A stretch of 64,000 nt of DNA, taken from the NCBI GenBank assembly GCA_022414725.1, contig CM039462.1, positions 176,669,810 through 176,733,809 of the forward strand. Direction: 5' to 3'. Below the pieces are notes generated by a model, which was given only the letters and a program-made list of their open reading frames with translations, ran no database searches and was not told where the DNA came from. Of this stretch, positions 52,321 through 63,824 are shown piece after piece. The first letter of the stretch is position 1, and the number at the start of each line of letters is the position of its first letter. The stretch comes from Microglena sp. YARC (taxonomy: Eukaryota; Chlorophyta; Chlorophyceae; Chlamydomonadales; Chlamydomonadaceae). The position numbers and the translations under genes are program-made.

Positions 52321-53016
52321 TAGCGATTGCTACATTTGACCCTGTTTTGGCCCCAATGCTGCTATGTGTATATAAAACCATTAAGCTAGAAGAAACCCAC
52401 TTCGAGATGTGAAAATAAAACTGAAACTCACCTCCTGAATGTAAAAATTGTGTGTGTGTGTGTGTGTGTTTGTGGGTGGGTGGGTGTGGGTGTGTACACC
52501 ATCACCACCATCATATTCTCACGCATGCCGAGGGATCTCATACTAATTTGTTTTATATTATATGGTATACGATGTACTGTTTAATTTCTTTTACATGGTA
52601 TAGGATGTACCGTTTTCAATATTTTTATATTAAAACTGATTATTATATAAATATGGTATAGGAGGTTCTGTTTTCAATATATTTATATTATGTGGTATAG
52701 GATGTACTGTTTTCAATATTTTATATTATACGGTATAGGATATACTGTTTTCAGGTGGTTGTCACGAAACCTGAAACGTAATTGTGACACACTGCTAAGT
52801 AACAGACGTTGTTGCCCGAGTAATCCCTGTAAAGAAAAGTAAGACATCACAGGAAGTCATTGTTTCCCCCCCCCTGAGACCCCCCCCCCACCCCCCCACC
52901 CCCCTCTCAGGCCTCGCACCTGGCACCCATGCAGTAATAGGTAGTGAAATAGTGGGATCCACGAGCATCAGCTCACCAAGGCCTTCCCATCATGCAACAA
53001 AAATATGAATATATAT

Positions 53017-53053
<37 letters not shown>

Positions 53054-53754
53054 TATCAAGTGTGAATAAAGTTATTCTGTTTTTCGCCCTTTTAAACTTC
53101 CTTAGGCGCTCTTAGTCTTTACTCTTGGAAGAGATAACCCGGGTATGACGAGAACTGGAGGCGTTATTTCTCTCTGTCTATTTATAATTATTGTCATCAG
53201 CATGGTTTAATTGACTCAGATTATATTCTGGAGCCTGAGGGTTTTCTAGGGTGTGGTGGTGGTGGAGGGAGTGTGTGTGGGGGGTGGGGGATGGGCTCAG
53301 GGCAGGGGCGTGAATGTGGTGGTGGTGGCGTGTGTGCATGTGGGGTGGTGGGAGGGGGGGCTCGACTGCTCTAGGAGCCTCGTTGGGGACCAGAATTCAG
53401 AACGCGTGTCTGTCCGGTATCTTTGACTGCCCCTCGGGCAAAGTAGGGTGCAAAGGTCTGGATGGCGTCCAGCTTGAAAGTACCTCCCAGGACACCCACC
53501 GATTACACTTTGGGTGTAACAGGTTAACGACTGCAAAGTTGTACTCCTCTCGTCAACCCTTCTCAATGGTATATCTTGTGCACTGGCACTTGTGTGCATG
53601 GAACGGCAACTAATATCAGTGTTTGAAAAACTAATATTAACTAATATTATTATAGTGTCACAATAATATTAGTTTTTCAAGAAAACGAATTTCTGGTGAG
53701 ACGGCTCGTCCGACTCATATATATTATTATATAAGATAGCCAACCCCTATTTGT
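52321..53754. other. Gene 2 intron 1, middle part
   Basis: Holds five copies of a 40-65 bp AT-rich unit (ggtataggatgtactgttttcaatat, 52555-52755), (TA)n at 53009-53053, and an exact 16-bp inverted repeat ttgaaaaactaatatt (53623-53638 with 53665-53680). No coding frame is called. Confidence 0.6.
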
Positions 53755-54330
53755 ATGTGCACTGGCAAGGAAGTTGAAACATTACAATGTGCACTGGCAA
53801 GGAAGTTGAAACATTACAATGTGCACTGGCAAGGAAGTTGAAACATTACAATGTGCACTGGCAAGGAAGTTGAAACATTACAATGTGCACTGGCAAGGAA
53901 TTGAAACATTACAATGTGCACTGGCAAGGAAGTTGAAACATTACAATGTGCACTGGCAAGGAAGTTGAAACATTACAATGTGCACTGGCAAGGAAATTGA
54001 AACATTACAATGTGCACTGGCAAGGAAGTTGAAACATTACAATGTGCACTGGCAAGGAAGTTGAAACATTACAATGTGCACTGGCAAGGAAGTTGAAACA
54101 TTACAATGTGCACTGGCAAGGAAATTGAAACATTACAATGTGCACTGGCAAGGAAGTTGTGACATTACAATGTGCACTGGCAAGGAAGTTGAAACATTAC
54201 AATGTGCACTGGCAAGGAAGTTGAAACATTACAATGTGCACTGGCAAGGAAGTTGAAACATTACAATGTGCACTGGCAAGGAAGTTGAAACATTACAATG
54301 TGCACTGGCAAGGAAGTTGCCAAGGTACAA
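53755..54330 (+). repeat. 32-bp satellite, about 17-18 copies
   Basis: Near-identical tgtgcactggcaaggaagttgaaacattacaa units; occasional single-base deletions. It ends in two copies of aaggaagttgccaaggtac. One frame is open throughout because 32-bp units cycle the frame; not a gene. Confidence 0.95.
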
Positions 54331-54389
54331 AGGAAGTTGCCAAGGTACAAAGGAAGTTGAAAAACGTTTGGAGAGGGGTGGAGAGACAC

Positions 54390-54565
54390 TTCCATGCACA
54401 CATTCCCACACATTCTCATTCATTCCCACACAGTCCCTCACTGTCCCACACATTCCCACACATCCCCACTCATTTTTTCACATTCCCACTCATTCCCACG
54501 CAGTCCCACACATTCCCATACAGTCCCACGCAATCCCACACCTTTTCACACCTTTTCACACTTCA
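54390..54565 (+). repeat. Cacattcccacacagtccc minisatellite
   Basis: About 10-11 bp imperfect units (cacattcccac, cacagtccca) lead into the pyrimidine-rich acceptor of the exon at 54579. Confidence 0.85.
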
Positions 54566-54578
54566 ACCTTGCTCGCAG

Positions 54579-54699
54579 CCTGAGTTCCCGGAAGTGTACT
54601 GGGCAGCTATTGAGAGCATGGCCAAGGGGAGAGATGTCGCCCTCCCCCGCCCCCACCCCAAATTCACACTTTCAGACATGGAGCGCATTGCCACGTCAG
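54579..54699 (+). CDS. Gene 2, exon 2
   Basis: The acceptor cttgctcgcag|CCT enters in phase 0 as set by the first exon, and the exon leaves in phase 1 at gccacgtcag|GTGCGC. The 40 residues (PEFPEVYWAAIESMAKGRDV, then LPRPHPKFTLSDMERIATS) look like a folded domain. Family not recognised. Confidence 0.7.
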
Positions 54700-55220
54700 G
54701 TGCGCTTTTGATTCCGTGTATAAGCTGTGTGTGTGTGTGTGCGTGTTGTTTGCGAGTGTGTATGTGCGTGTGTTGAGTGCATTTTTGTGTGTGCATGTGT
54801 GTGTGTGTGCGTGCGTGTTGAGTGTTGAGTGTGCATGTATGTGCGTGTGTTGAGTGCATTTTTGTGTGTGCATGTGTGTGTGTGCGTGCGTGTTGAGTGT
54901 TGAGTGTGCATGTATGTGCGTGTGTTGAGTGCATTTTTGTGTGTGCATGTGTGTGTGTGTGTGTGCGTGTTGAGTGTTGAGTGTTGAGTGTGCATGTATG
55001 TGCGTGTGTTGAGTGCGTTTTTGTGTGTGCATGTGTGTGTGTGTGCGTGCGTGCGTGTTGAGTGTGCATGTCTGTGTATGTGCGTGTGTTGAGTGCATTT
55101 TTGTGTGTGCATGTGTGTGTGTGCGTGCGTGCGTGCGTGCGTGTTGAGTGTGCATGTATGAGTGCTTGGTTTTGATTGTACGTGATTCCGTATTGCCACG
55201 TCAGGTGCGCTTATGATTCA
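54700..55220 (+). repeat. GTGTGCATG repeat with a copied donor edge
   Basis: Five to six ~75-bp units of gagtgtgcatgtatgtgcgtgtgttgagtgcatttttgtgtgtgc. At 55187-55219 the array ends in a copy of the exon 2 end and donor (cgtattgccacgtcag|gtgcgcttatgattc, versus cgcattgccacgtcag|gtgcgcttttgattc at 54685). Confidence 0.85.
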
Positions 55221-55287
55221 GTTTACAAGATGTGTGTGTGCGTGTTGCGTACAGTTTTGTGTGTGCATGTGTGTGAGTAAGTTGAAT

Positions 55288-55462
55288 GATAACGCCTGGT
55301 GGGGCGTGGTATTCATGAAGCCCTTATGGAGTCTTATGGCGGTAGAGAACGGGCTTCAACTTTACCTGGACACAGCGACCGTAAACACGAAAGCGCGCCC
55401 TTAGGGATTCAAAACCCGCACCTTCTGATTCTGACTAGCTCTACCATCAAGCCAATCGCCAA
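55288..55462 (-). mobile_element. tRNA-derived SINE copy
   Basis: On the minus strand the unit begins at about 55462 with a tRNA-like head. The D-arm-like gcttgatggtagagc and B-box-like gggttttgaatccc are separated by about 30 bp, and it ends in accaggcgttatc, the same 3' end as the SINE at 13349. The head (without the body) is present a second time at 55567-55616, so it was copied along with the surrounding array. Confidence 0.65.
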
Positions 55463-55751
55463 ACGGGATGAGTGTGCATTCGATAGTTTGAGTGCAATGT
55501 CTGCCCCCGCCCCCCCCCCCCCCCCCCCCGCCCCCCCGGACCCCGATTTAATAGTTTGAATGCATTGCGCACCTTCTGATTCCAACAAGCTCTACCATCA
55601 AGCCAATCGCCAAAAACGGGATGTGTGTGCATTCGATAGTTTGAGTGCAATGTCTGCCCCCCCAGGTCCCGATTCAATAGTTTGAATGCATTGTCTGCCC
55701 CCCCCCCCCCCCCCCCAAGGACCCCAATTTAATAGTTTGAGTGTAATGTCT

Positions 55752-55783
<32 letters not shown>

Positions 55784-55943
55784 AGGACCCCAATTTAATA
55801 GTTTGAGTGTAATGTCTGCCCCCCAGGTCCCGATTCAATAGTTTGAATGCATTGTCTGCCCCCCCCAGGACCCCGATTCAATAGTTTGAGTGTAATGTCT
55901 GCCCCCCCCCCCCCCCAGGTCCCCATTCCTAATTTGAGTGTAA

Positions 55944-55976
<33 letters not shown>

Positions 55977-55978
55977 AG
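55463..55978 (+). repeat. Poly-C acceptor array before gene 2 exon 3
   Basis: About seven copies of a unit consisting of gtttgagtg.aatgtctg, a C run of 6-36 bp, then (a)ggaccccgattt/ggtccccgattc and aatag. The part after the C run copies the start of exon 3 (cccccccag|gtccccgatttaatga). Most decoys keep an AG; at least one (near 55540) reads ccccgga. Confidence 0.85.
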
Positions 55979-56267
55979 GTCCCCGATTTAATGATCTGGT
56001 TCTGGAGCACATCGAGACTGTCCAGAATGACGATGCAGTAGTAGGAGAAGCCTTTAGCTATGTCCCGTCGACAGTCCTGGGTGACTGGCGCTTTGACTCA
56101 GAGCCCAACTGGCTTCAGGTAGAACAGAAAGGCTTCTTCCACCTCTTCCAAGGCCTACGAGAGCGCAACTGGACTGACAAGAGAAACTATGATCGGAATG
56201 CTGAGCGCTGGAGGCTGCAGTTCTTCCAGTGTGGCTACAAGGGCGTTACTGAATGGGAGGGGTACAG
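55979..56267 (+). CDS. Gene 2, exon 3
   Basis: The acceptor is a 36-bp C run followed by ag; entry is in phase 1 as required by exon 2, and exit in phase 2 at gggtacag|GTGCGG. The 96 residues include FNDLVLEHIETVQNDDAVV, DWRFDSEPNWLQVEQKGFFH, RERNWTDKRNYDRNAERW and FFQCGYKGVTEWEGY. They are rich in aromatic residues and look like a globular domain; no family is recognised. This is the best-supported exon of gene 2. Confidence 0.8.
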
Positions 56268-56627
56268 GTGCGGGGGAGAAGGGTGGGGGTGGGGGGGGAG
56301 GAGGGAATGGGGGGCAGGGGAACGGGGAGGGGGAGTGTGTGTGTGTGTGTGTGTGGGGGGGGGGGGGGGGAATAGAAACAAGAAGAAATATGACCAAGGT
56401 GCTGCGCGCTGGAGCTGCAGTTCTTTCAGTGTGGGCTACAAGGGCGTGACTGAATGGGAGGGTAGAGGTGCGGGGAGAAGGGGTGGGTGTGTGGTGTGTT
56501 TGTGTGTGTGGGTGGGTGGGTGGGTGGGAAGGGGTGGGATGCAGGTGCGGGGGAGGGAAGTGTGTGTGGGGGTGTTAGTGTGTGTGTGGTGGGGGGGGGG
56601 GGGGAGTGTGTGTGGGATGTTCGTGTG

Positions 56628-56668
<41 letters not shown>

Positions 56669-56756
56669 GGGGGGATACAGGTGCGGGGAGGAGGGGGTGG
56701 AAGGGAAGGGGGGTGAGTGGAGGGGGTTGAGGAAGGAGTTGGGGGGAACCTACCAA
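56268..56756 (+). repeat. GTGGGG/TG-rich tract with copied exon 3 donor edge
   Basis: At 56386-56480 a copy of the exon 3 end (gcgcgctgga..ctgcagttcttt.cagtgtggg.tacaagggcgt.actgaatgggagg) with its donor gaggtgcgg is seen; shorter donor copies (ataca/atgcaggtgcggg) occur near 56538 and 56676. Between are (TG)n and G runs. Confidence 0.8.
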
Positions 56757-59700
56757 CTACCATCATGTCTAACCAATACACTACCATCATGGCCTACAGG
56801 GCGGTGACCACATGTGCAGACAGATCCCAGTTCTGGGTGGACCTGCCTTACATAACCATCGAACCTAACCTATACACTACTATCATGCTCTACCTGTATA
56901 ACCATGTTACCTAACCTATACTCTACCATTATGTCTAACCTGTGCACTACCACCATGCCCTACAGGGCGGCGACCACATGTGCAGACAGATCCCAGTAAA
57001 GCTGCCTTACATAACCATCATGTCTAACTTATGCACTACCACTATGTCTAACCTATACACTACAACCATGGCCCACCCTACAGGGCGGTGACCACATGTG
57101 CAGATAGATCCCAGTAAAGCTGCCTGACATAACCATCAAGTCTAACTTATGCACTACCATTGTGCCTAACCTATACACTACCATCATGGCCCACCCTACA
57201 GGGCGGTGACCACATGTGCAGACAGATCCCAGTAAAGCTGCCTGACATAACCATCATGTCTAACTTATGCACTACCATTGTGCCTAACCTATACACTACA
57301 ATCATGGCCCACCTTACAGGGCGGTGACCACATGTGCGGACGGATCCCAGTAAAGCTGCCTGACATAACCATCATGTCTAACTTATGCACTACCATTGTG
57401 CCTAACCTATACACTACCATCATGGCCCACCCTTCAGGGCGGTGACCACATGTGCGGACGGGTCCCAGTAAAGCTGCCTGACATAACCATCATGTCTAAC
57501 TTATGCACTACCATTGTGCCTAACCTATACACTACCATCATGGCCCACCCTTCAGGGCGGTGACCACATGTGCGGACGGGTCCCAGTAAAGCTGCCTGAC
57601 ATAACCATCATGTCTAACTTATGCACTACCATTGTGCCTAACCTATACACTACCATCATGGCCCACCCTTCAGGGCGGTGACCACATGTGCAGACGGGTC
57701 CCAGTAAAGCTGCCTGACATAACCATCATGTCTAACTTATGCACTACCACTATGTCTAACCCATACACTACCATCATGGCCCACCCTTCAGGGCGGTACA
57801 TGTGCACATCAGACATACAAACATCAGGCGGGCACCAATGCGGATTCACTTAACCATCATGTTAACTTATGTGTCTAACCTATACACTACCATCATGGCC
57901 CACCCTTCAGGGCGGTGACCACATGTGCAGACAGATCCCAGTAAAGCTGCCTGACATAACCATCATGTCTAACTTATGCACTACCATTGTGCCTAACCTA
58001 TACACTACCACCATGGCCCACCCTACAGGGGTGACCACATGTGCAGACGGTCCCAGTAAAGCTGCCTGACATAACCATCATGTCTAACTTATGCACGTCT
58101 AACCTATACACTACCATCATGGCCCACCCTTCAGGGCGGTGACCACGTGCGGACTCCATAAAGCTGCCTGACATAACCATCATGTCTAACTTATGCACTA
58201 CCATTGTGCTAACCTAGTACACTACCATCATGGCCACCCTTCAGCGGTGACACATGTGCGGAGACGGGTCCCAGTAAAGCTGCTGACATAACCATCATGT
58301 CTAACTTTATGGTGCCTAACCTATACACTACCATCATGGTGTGACCCATGTGGCGACGGTCCCAGTAAAGCTGCCTGACATAACCATCATGTCTAACTTA
58401 TGCACTACCATTGTGCCTAACCTATACACTACCATCATGGCCCACCCTACAGGGCGGTGACCACATGTGCGGACGGGTCCCAGTAAAGCTGCCTGACATA
58501 ACCATCATGTCTAACTTATGCACTACCATTGTGCCTAACCTATACACTACCATCATGGCCCACCCTACAGGGCGGTGACCACATGTGCGGGACGGGGTCC
58601 CAGTAAAGCTGCCGACATAACCATCATGTCTAACTTATGCACTACCATTGCCTAACCTATACACTACCATCATGGCCCACCCTACAGGCTGTGACCACCA
58701 TGATGGACGGGTCCCAGTAAAGCTGCCTGACATAACCATCATGTCTAACTTATGCACTACCATTGTGCCTAACCTATACACTACCATCATGGCCCACCCT
58801 ACAGGGCGGTGACCACATGTGCGGACGGGTCCCAGTAAAGCTGCCTGACATAACCATCATGTCTAACTTATGCACTACCATTGGGTGCCTAACCTATACA
58901 ACTTACCATCATGGCCCACCCTACAGGGCGAGTGACGCAACATGTGCGGACGGGTCCCAGTAAAAGCTGCCTGACATAACCGATCATGTAACTAACTATG
59001 CACTAGACTATTGTGCCTAACCTATACACTACCATCATGGCCCACCCTTACAGGGCGTGACCACATGTGCGGGACGGATTCCCAGGTAAAGCTGCTGATA
59101 TAACCATCATGTCTAACTTATGCACTACCATTGTGCCTAAACCTATACACTACCATCATGGCCCACCCTTCAGGGCGGTGACCACATGTGCGGACGGGTC
59201 CCAGTAAAGCTGCCTGACATAACCATCATGTCTAACTTATGCACTACCATTGTGCCTAACCTATACACTACCATCAGATGGCCAAACCCTCAGGCGCGTG
59301 ACCACAATGTGCAGGGATCGGGTCCCAGTAAAGCTGCCTGAAAAAAAAAAAAATAAAAAAAAAAAACATAACATCATGTCTAACTTATTGAACTACCATT
59401 GTCCTAACCTATACACTACCATCATAGCCCACAGGTACAGGGCTAGGACCTACTAAAAGCCGTGCCACTCCATCATGGCACCACCCTACAGGGCCCACCC
59501 TACGGTGACCAATGTGCGGACGGATCCCAGTAAAGCTGCCTGACATAACCAGGTCAGAGGCACAAATGTCTAACTTATGCACTACCATTGTGAGCCTAAC
59601 CTATACACAACCATCATGGCCCACCCTTACAGGGCGGTGACCACATGTGCGGACGATCCCAGTAAAGCTGCCTGACATAAACCATCATGTCTAACTTATG

Positions 59701-60493
59701 CACTACCAATTGTGCCCCTAACCTATCACTACCCGGCCAATGGGCCCACCATAGCTTCACAGGAGTGGTGACCACATGTGCAGACGGGTCCCAGTAAAGA
59801 CATAATCATGTCGTCTAACGTATTGCCTCCCATTGTGCCTATACCTATCACTACATCATGGCCCACTCCTTCAAAGGGCGGTGACCACATGTGCAGAAAC
59901 GGGTCCCATAGCTGCCTGACATCATAAGTCTAAACTTATGCACTACCACTATGTCTAACCTATACACTACCATCATGGCCAGCCTATCAGGGCGGTGACC
60001 ACATGTGCAGACGGGTTTCCAGTAAAGCTGCCTGGTCATGGTGTAGTGCATAACTTAATGCACTAACCTGTGGCCCCAAGACGGCTACAGATCCCAGTAA
60101 GCTGCCTGACATAACATGTTAACTTATGCTAATGTCTAACTCTTATTAACACATACAGGGCGGTGTGCAGACAGTGAAGCTGCCTGTACATTTAACCATC
60201 ATGTCTAACTGACTTTAGCTATCATGGGGCACCCAACCCTACAGGGCCGGTGAACCACATGTGCGGACGGATCCCCAGTAAAGCTGCCTGACATAACCAT
60301 CATGTCTAACTTATGCACTACCACAGTGTGCTCTAACCTCCGCCCATACAGGCTATACATCAATGGCCCAGCCCTTCAGGGCGGTGTGCACATTGCAGAC
60401 GGGTCCCAGTAAAGCTGCTGACATAACCATCATGTCTAACTTATGCACTACATTGTGCCTAACCTATACACTACCATCATGGCCACCCTACAG
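56757..60493 (+). repeat. ~118-bp array, about 30 copies, acceptor edge of gene 2 exon 4
   Basis: Each unit has ccatcatggcccaccctacag|ggcggtgaccacatgtgc.ga..g.tcccagt, then aaagctgcctgacataaccatcatgtctaacttatgcactaccattgtgcctaacctatacacta. The first copy (56800) and the real exon (60494) read cagttctgg(g)tggac.tgcc where the middle copies read cagtaaagctgcc. Copies from 56.9 to 58.0 kb are nearly identical; those from 58.1 kb on carry random one- to few-base indels, including an A-rich insertion at 59341-59366. Confidence 0.9.
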
Positions 60494-60641
60494 GGTGGTG
60501 ACCACATGTGGCGGACACGGATCCCGCGTCCAGTTCTGGTGGACTTGCCGTCTCCTGAGCGACCTGTGCCATTTAACGGAGCAGGGTATTCCCAGATCCA
60601 ACACAAGTGGGCTACAACTCAATCTTTCAACAGCTCTACAG
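60494..60641 (+). CDS. Gene 2, exon 4 (with apparent 1-base deletions)
   Basis: It begins after the last accctacag of the array and ends at cagctctacag|GTGGTCC. Entry phase 2 fits exon 3 only up to about 60538, where the frame must slip to reach the coding-looking VDLPSPERPVPFNGAG, and slip again near 60597 for VGYNSIFQQLY. Other copies of the same bases have one more G (ctgggtgg at 56834) or C (ctaccag at 60845), so one-base consensus errors are the simplest reading. Real mutations are possible. Confidence 0.5.
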
Positions 60642-61169
60642 GTGGTCCATGCGGTTCAAAATAATTATATACTATTATTATTAGTAGTATTATTATTAGT
60701 ATTAGTATTATTATTGTTATTATTATTATGCTGCTGCTGCTGCTGATGATGATGATGATTGGTATTATTAATTATTATTATAGTTTATGTAATTATAAGT
60801 ATAACACAAGTTGGCTACAACTCAATCTTTCAACAGCTCTACCAGGTGGGTTCATGCGATTCACATTATAAATATAATTATAATCATTATAATCATGCTA
60901 TTATTATTAGTAGTATTAGTATTAGTATGAATATTAGTATGAGTATGCTGTTATTAATTGTTATAATAGTTATTAATAGTTCTTATAAATTATAATTGTG
61001 ACACAAAGTTGGGTAAAAAATACTCTTTGAACAGCTCTACCAGGTGGTCCATGAGAGTCACTTACGTATAATAATAATTACAATAATAATAATTACAAAA
61101 AATTACTATTATTAAATTATTATAATAAAGATACACACGCGCCACACCACCACCACCACTCACCATTTT
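60642..61169 (+). repeat. Copies of exon 4 donor edge in AT microsatellite
   Basis: acacaagttggctacaactcaatctttcaacagctctaccag|gtggg (60803-60850) and a more decayed copy (about 60997-61050) follow the exon, separated by (ATT)n and tag-ta-rich simple sequence. Confidence 0.8.
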
Positions 61170-62181
61170 GTGCGCAGGCCTACGAGCAGCGGCTGTCCAA
61201 GAGAGACGCAGAAAGATAGTGGTGCTCTTAGGCCCCCCCCCACCCCCCCCCACCCCCCACCCACCCACCCACCCACACCCACCCCACACCCACGGTATAG
61301 GGCCCACACACACCCACCACCCCCAAAAACCCACTGTTGATATAATCCCCCACCCACAGGCCTTACGAGCACGGCGGCTGTCCAAGAGAGACCAGAAGAT
61401 AGTGGAGCTCTTAAGGGCTACCTCCCCACACCACACGCCACACATTCCACACACCCACACAACCCACCTCCCCAAAGGCTACGAGCAGCGGCTGTCCAAG
61501 AGAGACCAGAATATAGTGAGCCACTTAGGCTACCTCCCCCACGGCACACACACGCACACCACCACTGCGCCCCCTCCCCCCCCCCCCCACTCACCCACCC
61601 CCCCACCCACATACACACACACACGCATACACACCCACAGGCCTACGAGCAGACGGCTGTCCAAGAGAGACCAGAGAATAGTGAAGCACTTAGGCTACCT
61701 CCCTCCACACGCACACACGCCTACACCACTACCACTGGCCCAGCCCCCCCACCCCCCCACCCACCCACATACACACACGACACGCACACACACACACGCA
61801 CACCACACAACACAGGCCTACGAGCAGCGGCTGTCCAAGAGAGACCAGAGAAATAGTGCAGCACTTAGGCTACCTCCCTCCACACGCACACACGCCTACA
61901 CCACTACCACTGCCCAGCCCCCACCACCACCACCACCACCACCGACACCACACCACCACCACACCGCCCCCATGACCCACAGCCACACCACGCACGCACC
62001 ACGCACACACACCACAGGCCTACGAGCAGCGGCTGTCCAAGAGAGACCAGAGAATAGTGAAGCACTTAGGCTACCTCCCTCCACATGCACAACACGCTCA
62101 CACCACTACCACTGCCCAGCCCCCCCCCCCCCCCCCCCCTCCGCCCCTACCCACCCAACGCACACCACACGCACACACATG
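61170..62181 (+). repeat. ~165-bp array, acceptor edge of gene 2 exon 5
   Basis: Six copies of (a)cag|gcctacgagcagcggctgtccaagagagaccagagaatagtg.agcacttaggctacctccc start near 61180, 61352, 61473, 61642, 61816 and 62019. C runs and (CAC)n tracts lie between. Five keep cag before the exon sequence and one reads aag. Confidence 0.85.
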
Positions 62182-62327
62182 GCCTACGAGCAGCGGCTAT
62201 CCAAGAGAGACCAGAGGATAGTGGAGTACTTTAGGCTACCTACAGAGGGAGAATACAATCTGTCCTGCCAGAGAAGCTGCTGGATGTTTCGTACCACTGG
62301 ACTAGCAATAGCGTGAAGTCGCCAATG
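62182..62327 (+). CDS. Gene 2, exon 5 (acceptor AG missing, one apparent deletion)
   Basis: The seventh copy of the unit continues into full exon sequence: AYEQRLSKRDQRIVEYFRLP, then, after a slip at about 62267, LPEKLLDVSYHWTSNSV, ending at tcgccaatg|GTGAGTG. The bases before the exon are cacacatg, not cacacag, so the expected AG acceptor is absent. Reading without a slip ends at TGA 62314-62316. Both oddities could be consensus errors. Confidence 0.5.
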
Positions 62328-63800
62328 GTGAGTGCTGTAAAGCGGGAGACCCTTTCCCTCCCCACCCTTATCCCCACGCATATTCCTACTCAGATACATC
62401 AAATCAATCAATCATAGCATGGTATAGCATAGCAAGGCAGAGTCGCAGAGAAGCTGCTGGGTGTGTCGTACCACTGGACTAGTAATATCGTGAAGTCGCC
62501 AATGGTATGTTTGTTTCTTCTTTTTTGTTGCTTAGCGGGGATCCCCTATTTCCACACTCACACACCAAATCAGCATAGCATAGCGTATCATAGTCCGCAG
62601 AGGAGCTGGCTGGATGTGTTGTAGCCACTGGACTAACAATAGCGTGAAGTCGCCAATGGTACAATGGTATGTTTTGTTTCCTTTTTTTTTTGCTTAGCGG
62701 CATCCCCTATTTCCACACGGACACACCAAATCAAGCATAGCATAGTGTATCATAGTCCTGCAGAGGAGCTGCTGGATGTGTTGTACCACTGGACTAGTAA
62801 CAGCGTGAAGTCGCCAATGATCAGTGTGTTGCTTTTTAACCATTCTGTTTTATTTGAAGTGGGAGACCCTATCCCCCCCACCCCTATTCCCACCTAGACA
62901 CACCAAGTCAATGACACCAAATCAATCAAAGCATGGCAAATCATAGCCCTGCAGAGGAGCTGCTGGATGTGTCGTACCACTGGACTAGTAAAAGTGTGAA
63001 GTCCCCAATGGAGAGTGTGTTTCTTTTTTCTATTTATGAGTGTTCGCCGAGTGGGTCTCCCACATGGCAAACACTCATAATCTATCCCCGCCCCTATTCC
63101 CACACGGACACATTAAGTCAATCATAGGATGGCATATCATAGCAGGGCAGAGAAGCCTAGCTGGATGTGTCGTGCCACCAGGACCAGCGATAACGGGAAG
63201 TCGCCAATAGTGATCGTAGCATAGAGTAGCATGGGGTAGCGTATCATAGCAGGGCAGAGAAGCTGCTGGATGTGTCGTACCACTGGACCAGCGATAACGG
63301 GAAGTCGCCAATAGTGAGCGTAGCATAGAGTAGCATAGGGTAGCGTATCATAGCAGGGCAGAGAAGCTGCCGGATGTGTCGTGCCACTGGACCAGCGATA
63401 ACGGGAAGTCGCCAATAGTGAGCGTAGCATAGAGTAGCATAGGGTAGCGTATCATAGCAGGGCAGAGAAGCTGCTGGATGTGTCGTACCGCTGGACCAGC
63501 GATAACGGGAAGTCGCCAATAGTGAGCGTAGCATAGAGTAGCATAGGGTAGCTTTTCATAGCAGGGCAGAGAAGCTGCTGGATGTGTCGTGCCACTGGAC
63601 CAGCGATAACGGGAAGTCACCAATAGTGAGCGTAGCATAGAGTAGCATAGGGTAGCGTATCATAGCAGGGCAGAGAAGCTGCTGGATGTGTCGTGCCACT
63701 GGACCAGCGATAACGGGAAGTCGCCAATAGTGAGCGTAGCATAGTGAAGCATAATGTATACCACACTTATTGAAGCTGTCACATAACATAAACACTCAAA
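62328..63800 (+). repeat. Tandem copies of exon 5 donor edge
   Basis: About ten copies of gcagagaagctgctggatgtgtcgtaccactggacta.ta..gtgaagtcgccaat. At first they are spaced 150-190 bp (near 62445, 62597, 62763, 62950). From 63150 they become a regular ~104-bp array (near 63151, 63255, 63359, 63463, 63567, 63671). In the regular part each unit carries gggcag before and GTGAGC after a ~55-bp block, that is, both potential splice sites. Confidence 0.85.
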
Positions 63801-63824
63801 ACTCACCATCGCAAAAACCTGCAG

